From: JAZMZS01 sp045120955
Lineage (GTDB): Bacteria > Bacillota > Clostridia > Oscillospirales > CAG-272
Reading direction: 5' to 3'
DNA length: 64,000 nt
Assembly: GCA_045120955.1 (NCBI GenBank)
Contig: JBGVFH010000068.1
Span: 47,238 to 111,237, forward strand
Under the pieces are notes generated by a model. That model saw only the letters and a program-made list of their open reading frames with translations, was not told where the DNA came from and did no database searches. Positions 57,066 through 64,000 of this stretch are shown here, piece after piece; within the stretch, counting starts at the first letter, position 1, and the number at the start of each line of letters is the position of its first letter. Made by a program: the position numbers and the translations under genes.

Positions 57066-57167
57066 ATGTTTGATTTTGAGTCGAGTGAATATTTGAAATG
57101 GCGGAATTCGTTGGTTTTTGCTGGGTATGTTTTTTGTTGTGTTACAATTTTTTTAAATATCAATTAG
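57066..57167 (+). pseudogene. Possible N-terminal gene remnant, 33 codons
   Basis: Begins ATG at 57066 after a strong GGGAGTGG site and reads MFDFESSEYLKWRNSLVFAG then a hydrophobic run (YVFCCVTIF) before the stop. A good start with a membrane helix looks like the front of a membrane sensor cut off near 57140, where the base composition changes sharply to AT-rich. Confidence 0.4.
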
Positions 57168-58255
57168 CTTTAAAAAATAAATTGAGACAGAGAACAGATA
57201 AATTATATAAGAAAAGCAAACAAACAATGTTAGACGAGCATGACGTAAGACAAATATAAAAGTAATGATTACAATTATCTAATGTTTCGTTTATTGTACA
57301 GTTTAGAGAGAGGGGCGGAAAAACACGAATTGACAATATATGACGAAAAATGTCTGAAAAAGGCAAAAAAACAGCCTTGCAACTTTAGGTTGCAGAAATA
57401 AAAATTCCTAATAAGGAAAAAGAACAAAAAACGCAAAGAAAAGGGCGAATTACAAAAGTTAAATATTTTTAAAATGTAAAAATCAACTCAAAAACAGCAA
57501 GAATAACCGATAGCCTTGCAGCTTTTCGTTTCAAGCCATAAATCATGGCAAAAAAAGCAAAAGAATTAAATTTGTTTCAAATATAAGATCGACAAAAATC
57601 GGAATAGAAAATATACAAAAAGCACAACGCTCGTGGTGTAAAACACTTTTTTGCGCTTAAATACCTTAGCAACCTTTAGTTGCAAAGACATTTTTCGACA
57701 GTTTAATTTTTATATATTTCTAACATAAAAAAACGGCAAGCTGTTTTGGCTGCTTCAACGAAAGTAGTTTTTGCGGTAATTTTTTTCCCGAAAGGGAATA
57801 AAAAAATTGCTTTTTTCTTAAAAATGGCATCCTTACAAGAAAAAATCATACTTTTCTTGAGAGATGTCTGCGCATATACAAATACGTTTTTTGCTTTTTG
57901 AATTCTCTCTCAGAGACGGTTTTTTGCATTTTTATATGACCATACCATAAGATGTGAATTTGTGAAAAATAATTGTAAAAAATAATTGTCAAAACCGCAA
58001 AAATGCTCTGTTTGCCGTTTTTCAAACACAAATGGCCGTCTTATTTGACACGCTTCAACTTCGACGAACATAAACTTAGAATAATATACAACAATAAAAT
58101 TAGATGAATTTGAGCGTTTTTCTTTTTCAAGCCCATAATTTGGGCTGTTTTTAGTTACTTTGAGAGTTTGTTTTTTGTTAGTTTGATAAACATCGTTGAC
58201 TTTTTGACTATTTATTCTCTTCAGATTTTTTGACATTTTTTCAAGATCCTTCTAT
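57168..58255. other. AT-rich non-coding gap with repeated hairpins
   Basis: About 1.1 kb with no convincing gene on either strand. Three similar hairpins occur near 57376, 57514 and 57664 (CCTTGCAACTTTAGGTTGCA, CCTTGCAGCTTTTCG and CCTTAGCAACCTTTAGTTGC). A CCCGAAAGGG tetraloop hairpin lies near 57788. AGCCCA-TAATT-TGGGCT (58130-58146) followed by GTTTTTAG could be a small terminator. Confidence 0.6.
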
Positions 58256-58280
58256 ATATAATAAACTGCCTCAAATTGTA

Positions 58281-58309
58281 TTGACATTACAGTTTCGGTG
58301 TGATATACT
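58281..58309 (+). promoter_or_regulatory. Sigma-A promoter of galM-galT
   Basis: -35 TTGACA (58281-58286), 17-nt spacer, -10 TATACT (58304-58309). The start codon is at 58403. Confidence 0.85.
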
Positions 58310-58402
58310 GTTTTTGTATGGGTTATTTTCCACAAATAACATTTACGCAGATTTTTAGGTAATAATATTTCAATTTTATTATAAACGAGGTTAGAATAAA
58401 AA

Positions 58403-59425
58403 ATGGAAAAGAAGTTTTTCGGAAAACTTGAAAACGGAACTGAGATCTACTCCTATGTCCTTTCAAACGGCAAGATGAAGGCTGAGATACTTAATCTCGG
58501 CGGTACTGTCAGAGTTCTTGAGTGTGACGGAGTTGATGTTGTGGGCGGCTATGATACTCTTGAGGGCATGCTTACCGATACAACATATCAGGGTGCGCTT
58601 ATCGGAAGATACGGCAACCGTATCAAGAACGCTCAGTTCACTCTCAACGGAGTTACATACACACTTTACGCAAATAACCATGAAAACCATCTGCACGGCG
58701 GAAAAGAGGGCTTTAATCGTAAGGTCTGGGAAGTAAAGAGCTATGACGATACCAAGATCGTTCTTGCATACACATCCGCTGACGGAGAGGAAGGCTATCC
58801 CGGAAAGCTCAATGTAACGGTTACATACACGCTTTACGCCGACGCTATACGCATTGACTATGATGCTGTATCCGACAGAGACACTTATTGCAACCTTACA
58901 AACCATGCTTATTTCAACCTTGACGGTGTAGGCGCAGGACAGATAACAGACCACACCTTGAAAATAAACGCAACCACCTACACTGCAGTCGGTGCAGGGC
59001 TTATTCCGACCGGCGAGCATCCTACACTTGACGGCTCTCCCTATGATTTCAGAGAGCCCAAAAAGATCGGACGTGACCTTGTCGGCAAGGTTCCGACAGA
59101 TGATCTGTACGGATATGACCACAACTTTATTCTTGATACAAATTATAAGGAAGAATACGACGGCAAACAGTACAACTTCGCCGCTGAGCTTACCGGAAAG
59201 AAGCTCAGCATGAAGGTCCTCACAACAAAGCCGTGTATGCAGGTCTATACCGGAGCATTCCTTGAGGATGACGGAAATGATTTCAAGGGAGGAGTCAAGA
59301 AATTCTCACGTATGGCGGTTGCACTTGAGACTCAGTATGAGCCGGACTCTCCCACAAGAGTTGAAAATGTTCTTCATGCAGGCGAAAAATACGAGCATTC
59401 CACAGTTTATAAATTTAATATCTGA
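58403..59425 (+). CDS. galM: Aldose 1-epimerase (galactose mutarotase)
   Basis: Interconverts alpha and beta anomers of aldohexoses, the first step of the Leloir pathway. The 340-residue length fits. Sugar-binding NR in GRYGNRIKNA, the catalytic histidine in NHENHLHGG, the second histidine in NLTNHAYFNL, and the catalytic glutamate in ALETQYEPDSP are all present. The ribosome-binding site (ACGAGG) lies a little far from the ATG. galT follows 122 bases later, likely co-transcribed. A galactokinase gene is not in the window. Confidence 0.95.
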   Translation: MEKKFFGKLENGTEIYSYVLSNGKMKAEILNLGGTVRVLECDGVDVVGGYDTLEGMLTDTTYQGALIGRYGNRIKNAQFTLNGVTYTLYANNHENHLHGGKEGFNRKVWEVKSYDDTKIVLAYTSADGEEGYPGKLNVTVTYTLYADAIRIDYDAVSDRDTYCNLTNHAYFNLDGVGAGQITDHTLKINATTYTAVGAGLIPTGEHPTLDGSPYDFREPKKIGRDLVGKVPTDDLYGYDHNFILDTNYKEEYDGKQYNFAAELTGKKLSMKVLTTKPCMQVYTGAFLEDDGNDFKGGVKKFSRMAVALETQYEPDSPTRVENVLHAGEKYEHSTVYKFNI

Positions 59426-59547
59426 AAACAGCTATGATCTTATATCACACAGCGGTTTTTTCGCAGTACCGTGGGATCGAATGTATTACTAACACACACA
59501 GTGTACATCGTACTGATAAAAGCGGCGAAAATCTTTTGGAGGGAAAA

Positions 59548-61047
59548 ATGATAAACGAATATATCGAAAGACTTGTAAAATACGCAACAGACAAGGAGCT
59601 TATTAAAAAAGAAGATGAGACATGGGCGATAAACAGCCTTTTGTCTGTTCTCGGAATTGACGAATACGAGCCTACGGGAAAGGAGTACGGGGAGATAGAT
59701 ATAGAGAGCACCTTCGGTATTATCCTCGACTATGTGGCATCAAAGGGTATTATCGACGGAGACAGTATCGTTGAGCGTGACCTTTTTGATACAAAGCTCA
59801 TAGGAGTCCTCACGCCCCGTCCTTCCGAGGTCATCTCCAAATTCTTTGAGCATTATAAGAACTCACCCAAAGAGGCAACTGACTATTTCTATGCGTTCAG
59901 CTGCAACACAGACTATATCCGTACATACAGAGTAAAGAAGGATATGCGTTGGGTAAGCGCTACAAAGTATGGGGATATGGATATTACCATTAACCTTTCA
60001 AAGCCTGAAAAGGATCCCAAGGCCATAGCAGCTGCAAGAAGCATGAGCGCTCTCGCTTATCCTAAATGTGCTATATGCCGTGAAAATGAGGGTTATGCGG
60101 GAAGGATCAATGCCGCAGCAAGACAAAACCACAGAATAATTCCGCTCACTCTTGACGGCGAGCAGTGGTTTATGCAGTATTCTCCCTATGTTTATTACAA
60201 TGAGCATTGCATAATTCTCAATGCCGAGCACACACCCATGAAGATCAACCGCAGCACGTTTAAAAAGCTGCTTGAGTTTGTTACACTTTTTCCGCATTAC
60301 TTTATAGGTTCAAATGCAGATCTTCCGATAGTAGGCGGTTCTATCCTTACACACGACCACTTCCAGGGTGGATGCTATACTTTCCCGATGGAAAAAGCTC
60401 CTATCGAGAAGGAGGTTCGATTCGGCGGATATTCAAACGTAAGTGCAGGTATCGTAAATTGGCCACTTTCCGCTATCAGACTTCGCTCTTCAGACAAGGA
60501 GGCGCTTGTAGAGCTTGCTGACAAGATCCTTTTGAGATGGCGCACATATACCGACAAAAATGCGTATATCTTCGCACAGACAGAGGATGAGCGTCACAAC
60601 ACGATCACTCCTATCGCAAGAAGACGCGGCGATGACTACGAGCTTGACCTTGTTCTTCGCAACAACATTACGACAGAGGAGCATCCGCTCGGACTTTACC
60701 ATCCGCACGAGGAGCTTCACCATATAAAGAAGGAAAACATCGGTCTTATAGAGGTCATGGGACTTGCGGTGCTTCCTTCAAGACTTAAGGACGAAATTGC
60801 AAAGCTCGGTGCGCTCATGGCAAGTGGCGGAGATTATCGCAACGATCCCGTTTGCGAAAAGCACGCAGACTTTGCGGATGATGTTCTTGCGCGCCATCCC
60901 GAGCTGAATGCCGAAAATGTCGATGCTATTCTCAAGGATGAGATCGGTATCGTGTTCTCGAAGGTGCTTGAATGTGCGGGTGTATACAAATGCACAGATG
61001 AGGGACGCCGTGCATTTATGAGATTTATTGACAGCGTAAACGCATAA
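59548..61047 (+). CDS. galT: UTP/UDP-glucose--hexose-1-phosphate uridylyltransferase, GalT class 2
   Basis: Transfers UMP between UDP-glucose and galactose-1-phosphate. It is 499 residues long, the size of the Firmicutes class rather than the 350-residue E. coli type. Conserved blocks are YPKCAICRENEGYAGR, PYVYYNEHCI, GSNADLPIVGGSILTHDHFQGG (the catalytic region) and LYHPHEELHHIKKENIG. The ATG at 59548 has TTGGAGGG before it and is preferred over an in-frame ATG 114 bases upstream. It forms a unit with galM for galactose use. Confidence 0.95.
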   Translation: MINEYIERLVKYATDKELIKKEDETWAINSLLSVLGIDEYEPTGKEYGEIDIESTFGIILDYVASKGIIDGDSIVERDLFDTKLIGVLTPRPSEVISKFFEHYKNSPKEATDYFYAFSCNTDYIRTYRVKKDMRWVSATKYGDMDITINLSKPEKDPKAIAAARSMSALAYPKCAICRENEGYAGRINAAARQNHRIIPLTLDGEQWFMQYSPYVYYNEHCIILNAEHTPMKINRSTFKKLLEFVTLFPHYFIGSNADLPIVGGSILTHDHFQGGCYTFPMEKAPIEKEVRFGGYSNVSAGIVNWPLSAIRLRSSDKEALVELADKILLRWRTYTDKNAYIFAQTEDERHNTITPIARRRGDDYELDLVLRNNITTEEHPLGLYHPHEELHHIKKENIGLIEVMGLAVLPSRLKDEIAKLGALMASGGDYRNDPVCEKHADFADDVLARHPELNAENVDAILKDEIGIVFSKVLECAGVYKCTDEGRRAFMRFIDSVNA

Positions 61048-61095
61048 AACGCAATGCACATCTGTGTGCAAATAAAAACAGAGGAATTTTTAAAT

Positions 61096-62610
61096 ATGAA
61101 AAGATCAGTGATGAGGTTTTCTCTTGCGGCTGTGTTGGTGCTTGCACTTTTTAGTGTGTGCACTCTGTCTGCTGCGGCGGATACGGATGACACTTTGGCA
61201 TTCGCAACAGAGCAAAGTATACCTTACGCTGCCGACAACTTGATAAAGGACGGCGGAATATACACCGTATCGAATATCGGTGCAGGAGCAAACATCACGG
61301 TAAAGAGCGAAACAACAGAAGAAGGAGACAAGAGCGGGTTTGCACTCTCGAACGAGGTCGGAGCATCGTCTTTATTTGAGATAAACGCACATCCCTATGG
61401 CTCATATTCTATTAGCACTCTTGAGAATTCACAGAAAAAATATCTCTGCTATGATGCAGACGCAGATATCGGAAAGCAGATTTTGCTTACCGATAACGGC
61501 GGCAATTCATTTTGCGAGTTTGACATTTTGTACGACGGAGCCAGCTATGTGATAAAGCCGCATTACTCTCAGGACGAAAATATAGTGCTTTCACTCAGCG
61601 TTGATGCAAACGGTCAATACAGCCTTTGCTTGAGCAATACGGTATCAGAGCTGTCAGCTTGGAAGATTGAGCAGTGCGCTCCCGAGTCTATGAGCTTGTC
61701 TATGTATAACGTGGATGTAAAGCCGTATACCTCGTACGAGGATCTTCGTGCGGTCGTCTCGCCGTCATACATGGCTGAGTATGTAAAGTGGAGTTCAAGC
61801 GACCGTAACATCGTTATTGTTGACAATGACGGAAAGTTCTGCGCTTTGTCTGAGGGCGAGGTCACTATCACGGCGTCGCTCGGTACTTACAGTCTTGAGT
61901 GCAAGGTCAATATATCGAGCGAAAACACTTATGCGTGGTTCAGCCAGAATAATGTAAGTACGGGCGGATGGAACGGAGAACCATTGTATAACATATACTT
62001 CCGCAGCGGCGGAGTGAAAAAGCGTTTTGCCGCTAACAACAGTACAAAATCGACCGACTGGCTCTCTGAGGGATGTGCGATATGCAGTATTGCCCAGGTG
62101 CTAAGTAACATGGGAGCACGATATACAAACGGCTACGATTTCCGCTCGGGAATTGACGGAAACATACTTGCCGACCCGTATACTGTCGCTCTTGCAAATA
62201 CCAACAACAGGGGTGCCGAGTCAGATCGTGAGGTCCTTGCGGGCGATCCCGTCTTTGCGAGTCACAGAGCGATCGCTCAACGCTTTAATGTTGACGGTAA
62301 GCAAGTGAGTGTGTCTATTCAATATAACGTGAGCAAAAAAGCAATAAAGGAAGCACTTGACGAAAATCCATGGGGAGTCGTGGTGTGCTTTGAAAATTCA
62401 GCATACGGAAAGCACTATATTACCTTTAATGAATGTCTGAATCCCGATGCGGAAAATCCGAAGGACTACATATTCACCGTAAGCGACCCCGCATCGGTAA
62501 ATGCATACAATGCGGATAATGTGGTCTTTGAACAGTCCTATTCATACAAGAGACTTTATTACAGATTTTCGAACGCTACTTTGATGCAAATTTGGGGTTA
62601 CGAGTCGTAA
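61096..62610 (+). CDS. Secreted protein with ricin-like, Ig-like and C39-like cysteine peptidase domains
   Basis: A 504-residue exported protein. The signal peptide (MKRSVMRFSLAAVLVLALF...SAAA) is cleaved near residue 27. A beta-trefoil-like segment covers about 50-190, an Ig-like Big_2 domain about 195-275 (VSPSYMAEYVKWSSSD, GEVTITASL). The C-terminal 220 residues look like a C39-type cysteine peptidase: Cys327 in SEGCAICSIAQVLSNMG, a histidine in GKHYITF and a possible aspartate in VSDPAS. The start at 61096 is preferred to one at 61054; AGAGGAA lies 11 nt upstream. The galT gene ends 48 bases before. Confidence 0.72.
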   Translation: MKRSVMRFSLAAVLVLALFSVCTLSAAADTDDTLAFATEQSIPYAADNLIKDGGIYTVSNIGAGANITVKSETTEEGDKSGFALSNEVGASSLFEINAHPYGSYSISTLENSQKKYLCYDADADIGKQILLTDNGGNSFCEFDILYDGASYVIKPHYSQDENIVLSLSVDANGQYSLCLSNTVSELSAWKIEQCAPESMSLSMYNVDVKPYTSYEDLRAVVSPSYMAEYVKWSSSDRNIVIVDNDGKFCALSEGEVTITASLGTYSLECKVNISSENTYAWFSQNNVSTGGWNGEPLYNIYFRSGGVKKRFAANNSTKSTDWLSEGCAICSIAQVLSNMGARYTNGYDFRSGIDGNILADPYTVALANTNNRGAESDREVLAGDPVFASHRAIAQRFNVDGKQVSVSIQYNVSKKAIKEALDENPWGVVVCFENSAYGKHYITFNECLNPDAENPKDYIFTVSDPASVNAYNADNVVFEQSYSYKRLYYRFSNATLMQIWGYES

Positions 62611-62716
62611 CGTATAATTAAAAAGTCACAGAAAAGTGGTGAAAAACGGCTTTTTTGCGGCTTTTGGTCATATTAGATACAGATAAATATTTTTTGAAAA
62701 CTACAGGGGAGAAAAC

Positions 62717-63913
62717 ATGGATTTTAAATTTGGAGTGCCCGAACACAAGGGTAAATACGATGTGGCTGTCGTCGGGGGCGGTGTTGCGGGAGTAGCTGCA
62801 GCGTTGGCAGCCGCAAGAGAAGGTGCAAGCGTTGTGCTTCTTGAAAAGCTGGCAGCTCTCGGAGGACTCGGCACTGTCGGACTTATCAACTGGTATGAGC
62901 CCCTTTGCGACGGAAAGGGCAGAAAGATCATCGGCGGTATATGCGAGGAGATGCTTTATGAAGCTATAAAGTACGGCGGAGACGACCTTGCGCAGGATTG
63001 GCGGGAAAAGGGATGCTCGGAGCCAGGAAAGCGCCGTTATGTCACGCATTATTCGCCTACAGCCTTTGCTGTTGCGATGACGGGGATGCTGCTTGACGCA
63101 GGTGTTACTATCCGTTTTGATACGCTTGCGACTTATCCTCAAGGTGAGGCAGGACATATCGACGGAATTCTTTGCGAGACAAAGAGCGGATGCGAATATT
63201 TTGAATGTAAGGTGATAATAGACGCATCGGGAGATGCAGATGTGTTTCACCGCTTTGGATGTGAGTGCAAAACGGGTCAAAACTTTATGTCCTATACCTC
63301 TCATTATTTTGAATATGACAAAAAGGACGACCTGAGAATAGGCACGGTACGGAAGTGGGTGCTTACCGGTGCTACCATGAACGGTAACAATATGCCCGAG
63401 GGTGTGCCGCTTCTCGAAGGTGTCACGAGCGATGATGTAAATATGTATCTCATCTCGGGACAGAAGATGCTTCTTGAAAAGCTCAAGACCCTTGACAGAG
63501 ATGCGGGAGAATTCGTGTCGATACCGATGATGGCACAGTTCAGAACGACACGCCATGTTGTTGCAGAGTACAATCTCACAGAGGAGGATATGTACTGTCA
63601 CTTTGACGATTCGATAGGTACATTCGGTGATTTCAGACCGTCACGCAGAGGTCAGTGGTACGAGATACCATACCGTGCACTTTACTCAGCTCAGTGCGAC
63701 AATCTGCTTGCGGCAGGAAGAGTCATAGGCTCGGAGGGCGAGACTTGGAAGGCGACGAGAGTAATTCCCGTGTGCTGTCTGACGGGCGAGGCTGCGGGCA
63801 GAGCCGCTGCGATCGCCGTAAAGGAAGGTGTTGCCGTTCAGAAGGTGGACGTAACACTCCTGCGCCAAAAGATGTCCGACAACAAGAACATCGTTGATTA
63901 TATCGAACAATAA
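62717..63913 (+). CDS. FAD-dependent oxidoreductase
   Basis: A 398-residue flavoprotein. The dinucleotide fold at the N-terminus is VAVVGGGVAGVAAALAAAREGASVVLLEK, followed by GGLGTVGL. IIDASGDADVFHRFG and LLAAGRVIGSEGE are the second and third FAD-contact motifs of the FAD-dependent dehydrogenase group seen in sugar and organic-acid oxidation. GGGGAG precedes the ATG. There is no signal peptide. The substrate is not evident. A strong terminator follows. Confidence 0.85.
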   Translation: MDFKFGVPEHKGKYDVAVVGGGVAGVAAALAAAREGASVVLLEKLAALGGLGTVGLINWYEPLCDGKGRKIIGGICEEMLYEAIKYGGDDLAQDWREKGCSEPGKRRYVTHYSPTAFAVAMTGMLLDAGVTIRFDTLATYPQGEAGHIDGILCETKSGCEYFECKVIIDASGDADVFHRFGCECKTGQNFMSYTSHYFEYDKKDDLRIGTVRKWVLTGATMNGNNMPEGVPLLEGVTSDDVNMYLISGQKMLLEKLKTLDRDAGEFVSIPMMAQFRTTRHVVAEYNLTEEDMYCHFDDSIGTFGDFRPSRRGQWYEIPYRALYSAQCDNLLAAGRVIGSEGETWKATRVIPVCCLTGEAAGRAAAIAVKEGVAVQKVDVTLLRQKMSDNKNIVDYIEQ

Positions 63914-63920
63914 ACAGTGA

Positions 63921-63968
63921 AAATAAAAGGACAGAAATTGCATGAGGCAATTTCTGTCCTTTTATTTT
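63921..63968 (+). terminator. Intrinsic terminator after the FAD oxidoreductase gene
   Basis: A 21-bp stem (63921-63941 with 63947-63967) reading AAATAAAAGGACAGAAATTG; the 3' arm forms its own T-rich end. Confidence 0.9.
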
Positions 63969-64000
63969 CGCATAGGGAAATGCATGGATCCTCACTCGCC
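63969..64000 (+). repeat. Element A-like end at the window edge
   Basis: CGCATAGGGAAATGC follows the terminator directly, as in the other element A sites, then diverges. The window ends here, so its length is unknown. Confidence 0.45.

Overview
The window reads as chromosome from a spore-forming, anaerobic, low-to-moderate G+C Firmicute of the class Clostridia. The evidence is a complete Spo0A with its conserved C-terminal effector domain, a SpoIVFA/SpoIVFB-like pair, a SpoIID-like protein with peptidoglycan-binding repeats, a GatCAB amidotransferase, a MecA adaptor, a glmS ribozyme, a T-box leader, desulfoferrodoxin and ferredoxin-type proteins, and many sigma-A-like promoters with 17-nt spacers. 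I see no rRNA, tRNA, CRISPR array, transposase, integrase or prophage. The species cannot be named from the sequence alone.

Layout. 1-4.2 kb: the end of ileS, then lspA and an RluA-type pseudouridine synthase. 4.3-6.3 kb: a HAD phosphatase facing a glycosyltransferase with a GtrA-like domain. 6.3-9.6 kb: gatC-gatA-gatB. 9.6-11.7 kb: a ComEC-like metallo-beta-lactamase lipoprotein, a YnzC-like protein and a flavin-reductase-like protein. 11.7-16.1 kb: a hexosamine block made of a GlmU-C-like acetyltransferase, glmM, then a glmS ribozyme and glmS. 16.3-18.6 kb (minus): D-lactate dehydrogenase with a Rex-like operator, a ferredoxin-like protein and desulfoferrodoxin. 18.8-20.7 kb (minus): a probable alpha/alpha-toroid glycosidase. 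20.9-23.3 kb: a repetitive acidic protein and a SpoIID/peptidoglycan-binding protein. 23.5-25.2 kb: L-lactate permease. 25.4-28.5 kb: a T-box leader with a candidate phenylalanine codon (UUC) driving a TrpXYZ-type ABC transporter. 28.7-33.9 kb (minus): small proteins, an Xre regulator, a CopA copper ATPase with a CopZ-like C-terminal domain, and a YczE-like membrane protein. 34-38.3 kb (minus): potABCD. 38.4-40 kb (minus): SpoIVFA/FB-like pair. 40.2-41 kb: spo0A. 41.1-43 kb (minus): pfkA and a short CinA. 43.4-46.5 kb: endonuclease IV-like protein, Xaa-Pro peptidase, efp and a CD1247-like protein. 46.7-51.7 kb: a small membrane protein, MecA and a heterodimeric ABC exporter. 52-54.1 kb: rbfA, nrnA-like, rsmG. 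54.3-56.5 kb: a PlsC-like/zinc-ribbon protein (minus) and a DUF5131 protein. 56.5-58.4 kb: a large AT-rich non-coding gap with gene remnants and repeated hairpins. 58.4-63.9 kb: galM, galT, a secreted cysteine-peptidase-like protein and an FAD oxidoreductase.

The least explained signals are two dispersed intergenic repeat families. Family A is about 100 bp, with four near-complete copies and two short end copies, each placed directly after an intrinsic terminator. Family B is about 130 bp, with two copies and a base-pair-conserving change in its hairpin. Other points of interest are an internal ribosome-binding site and ATG that could release a CopZ-like chaperone from copA, a terminator-like hairpin between the glmS promoter and its ribozyme, the pairing of a Phe-type T-box with a transporter family usually linked to tryptophan, and a PotD anchored by a C-terminal membrane helix.
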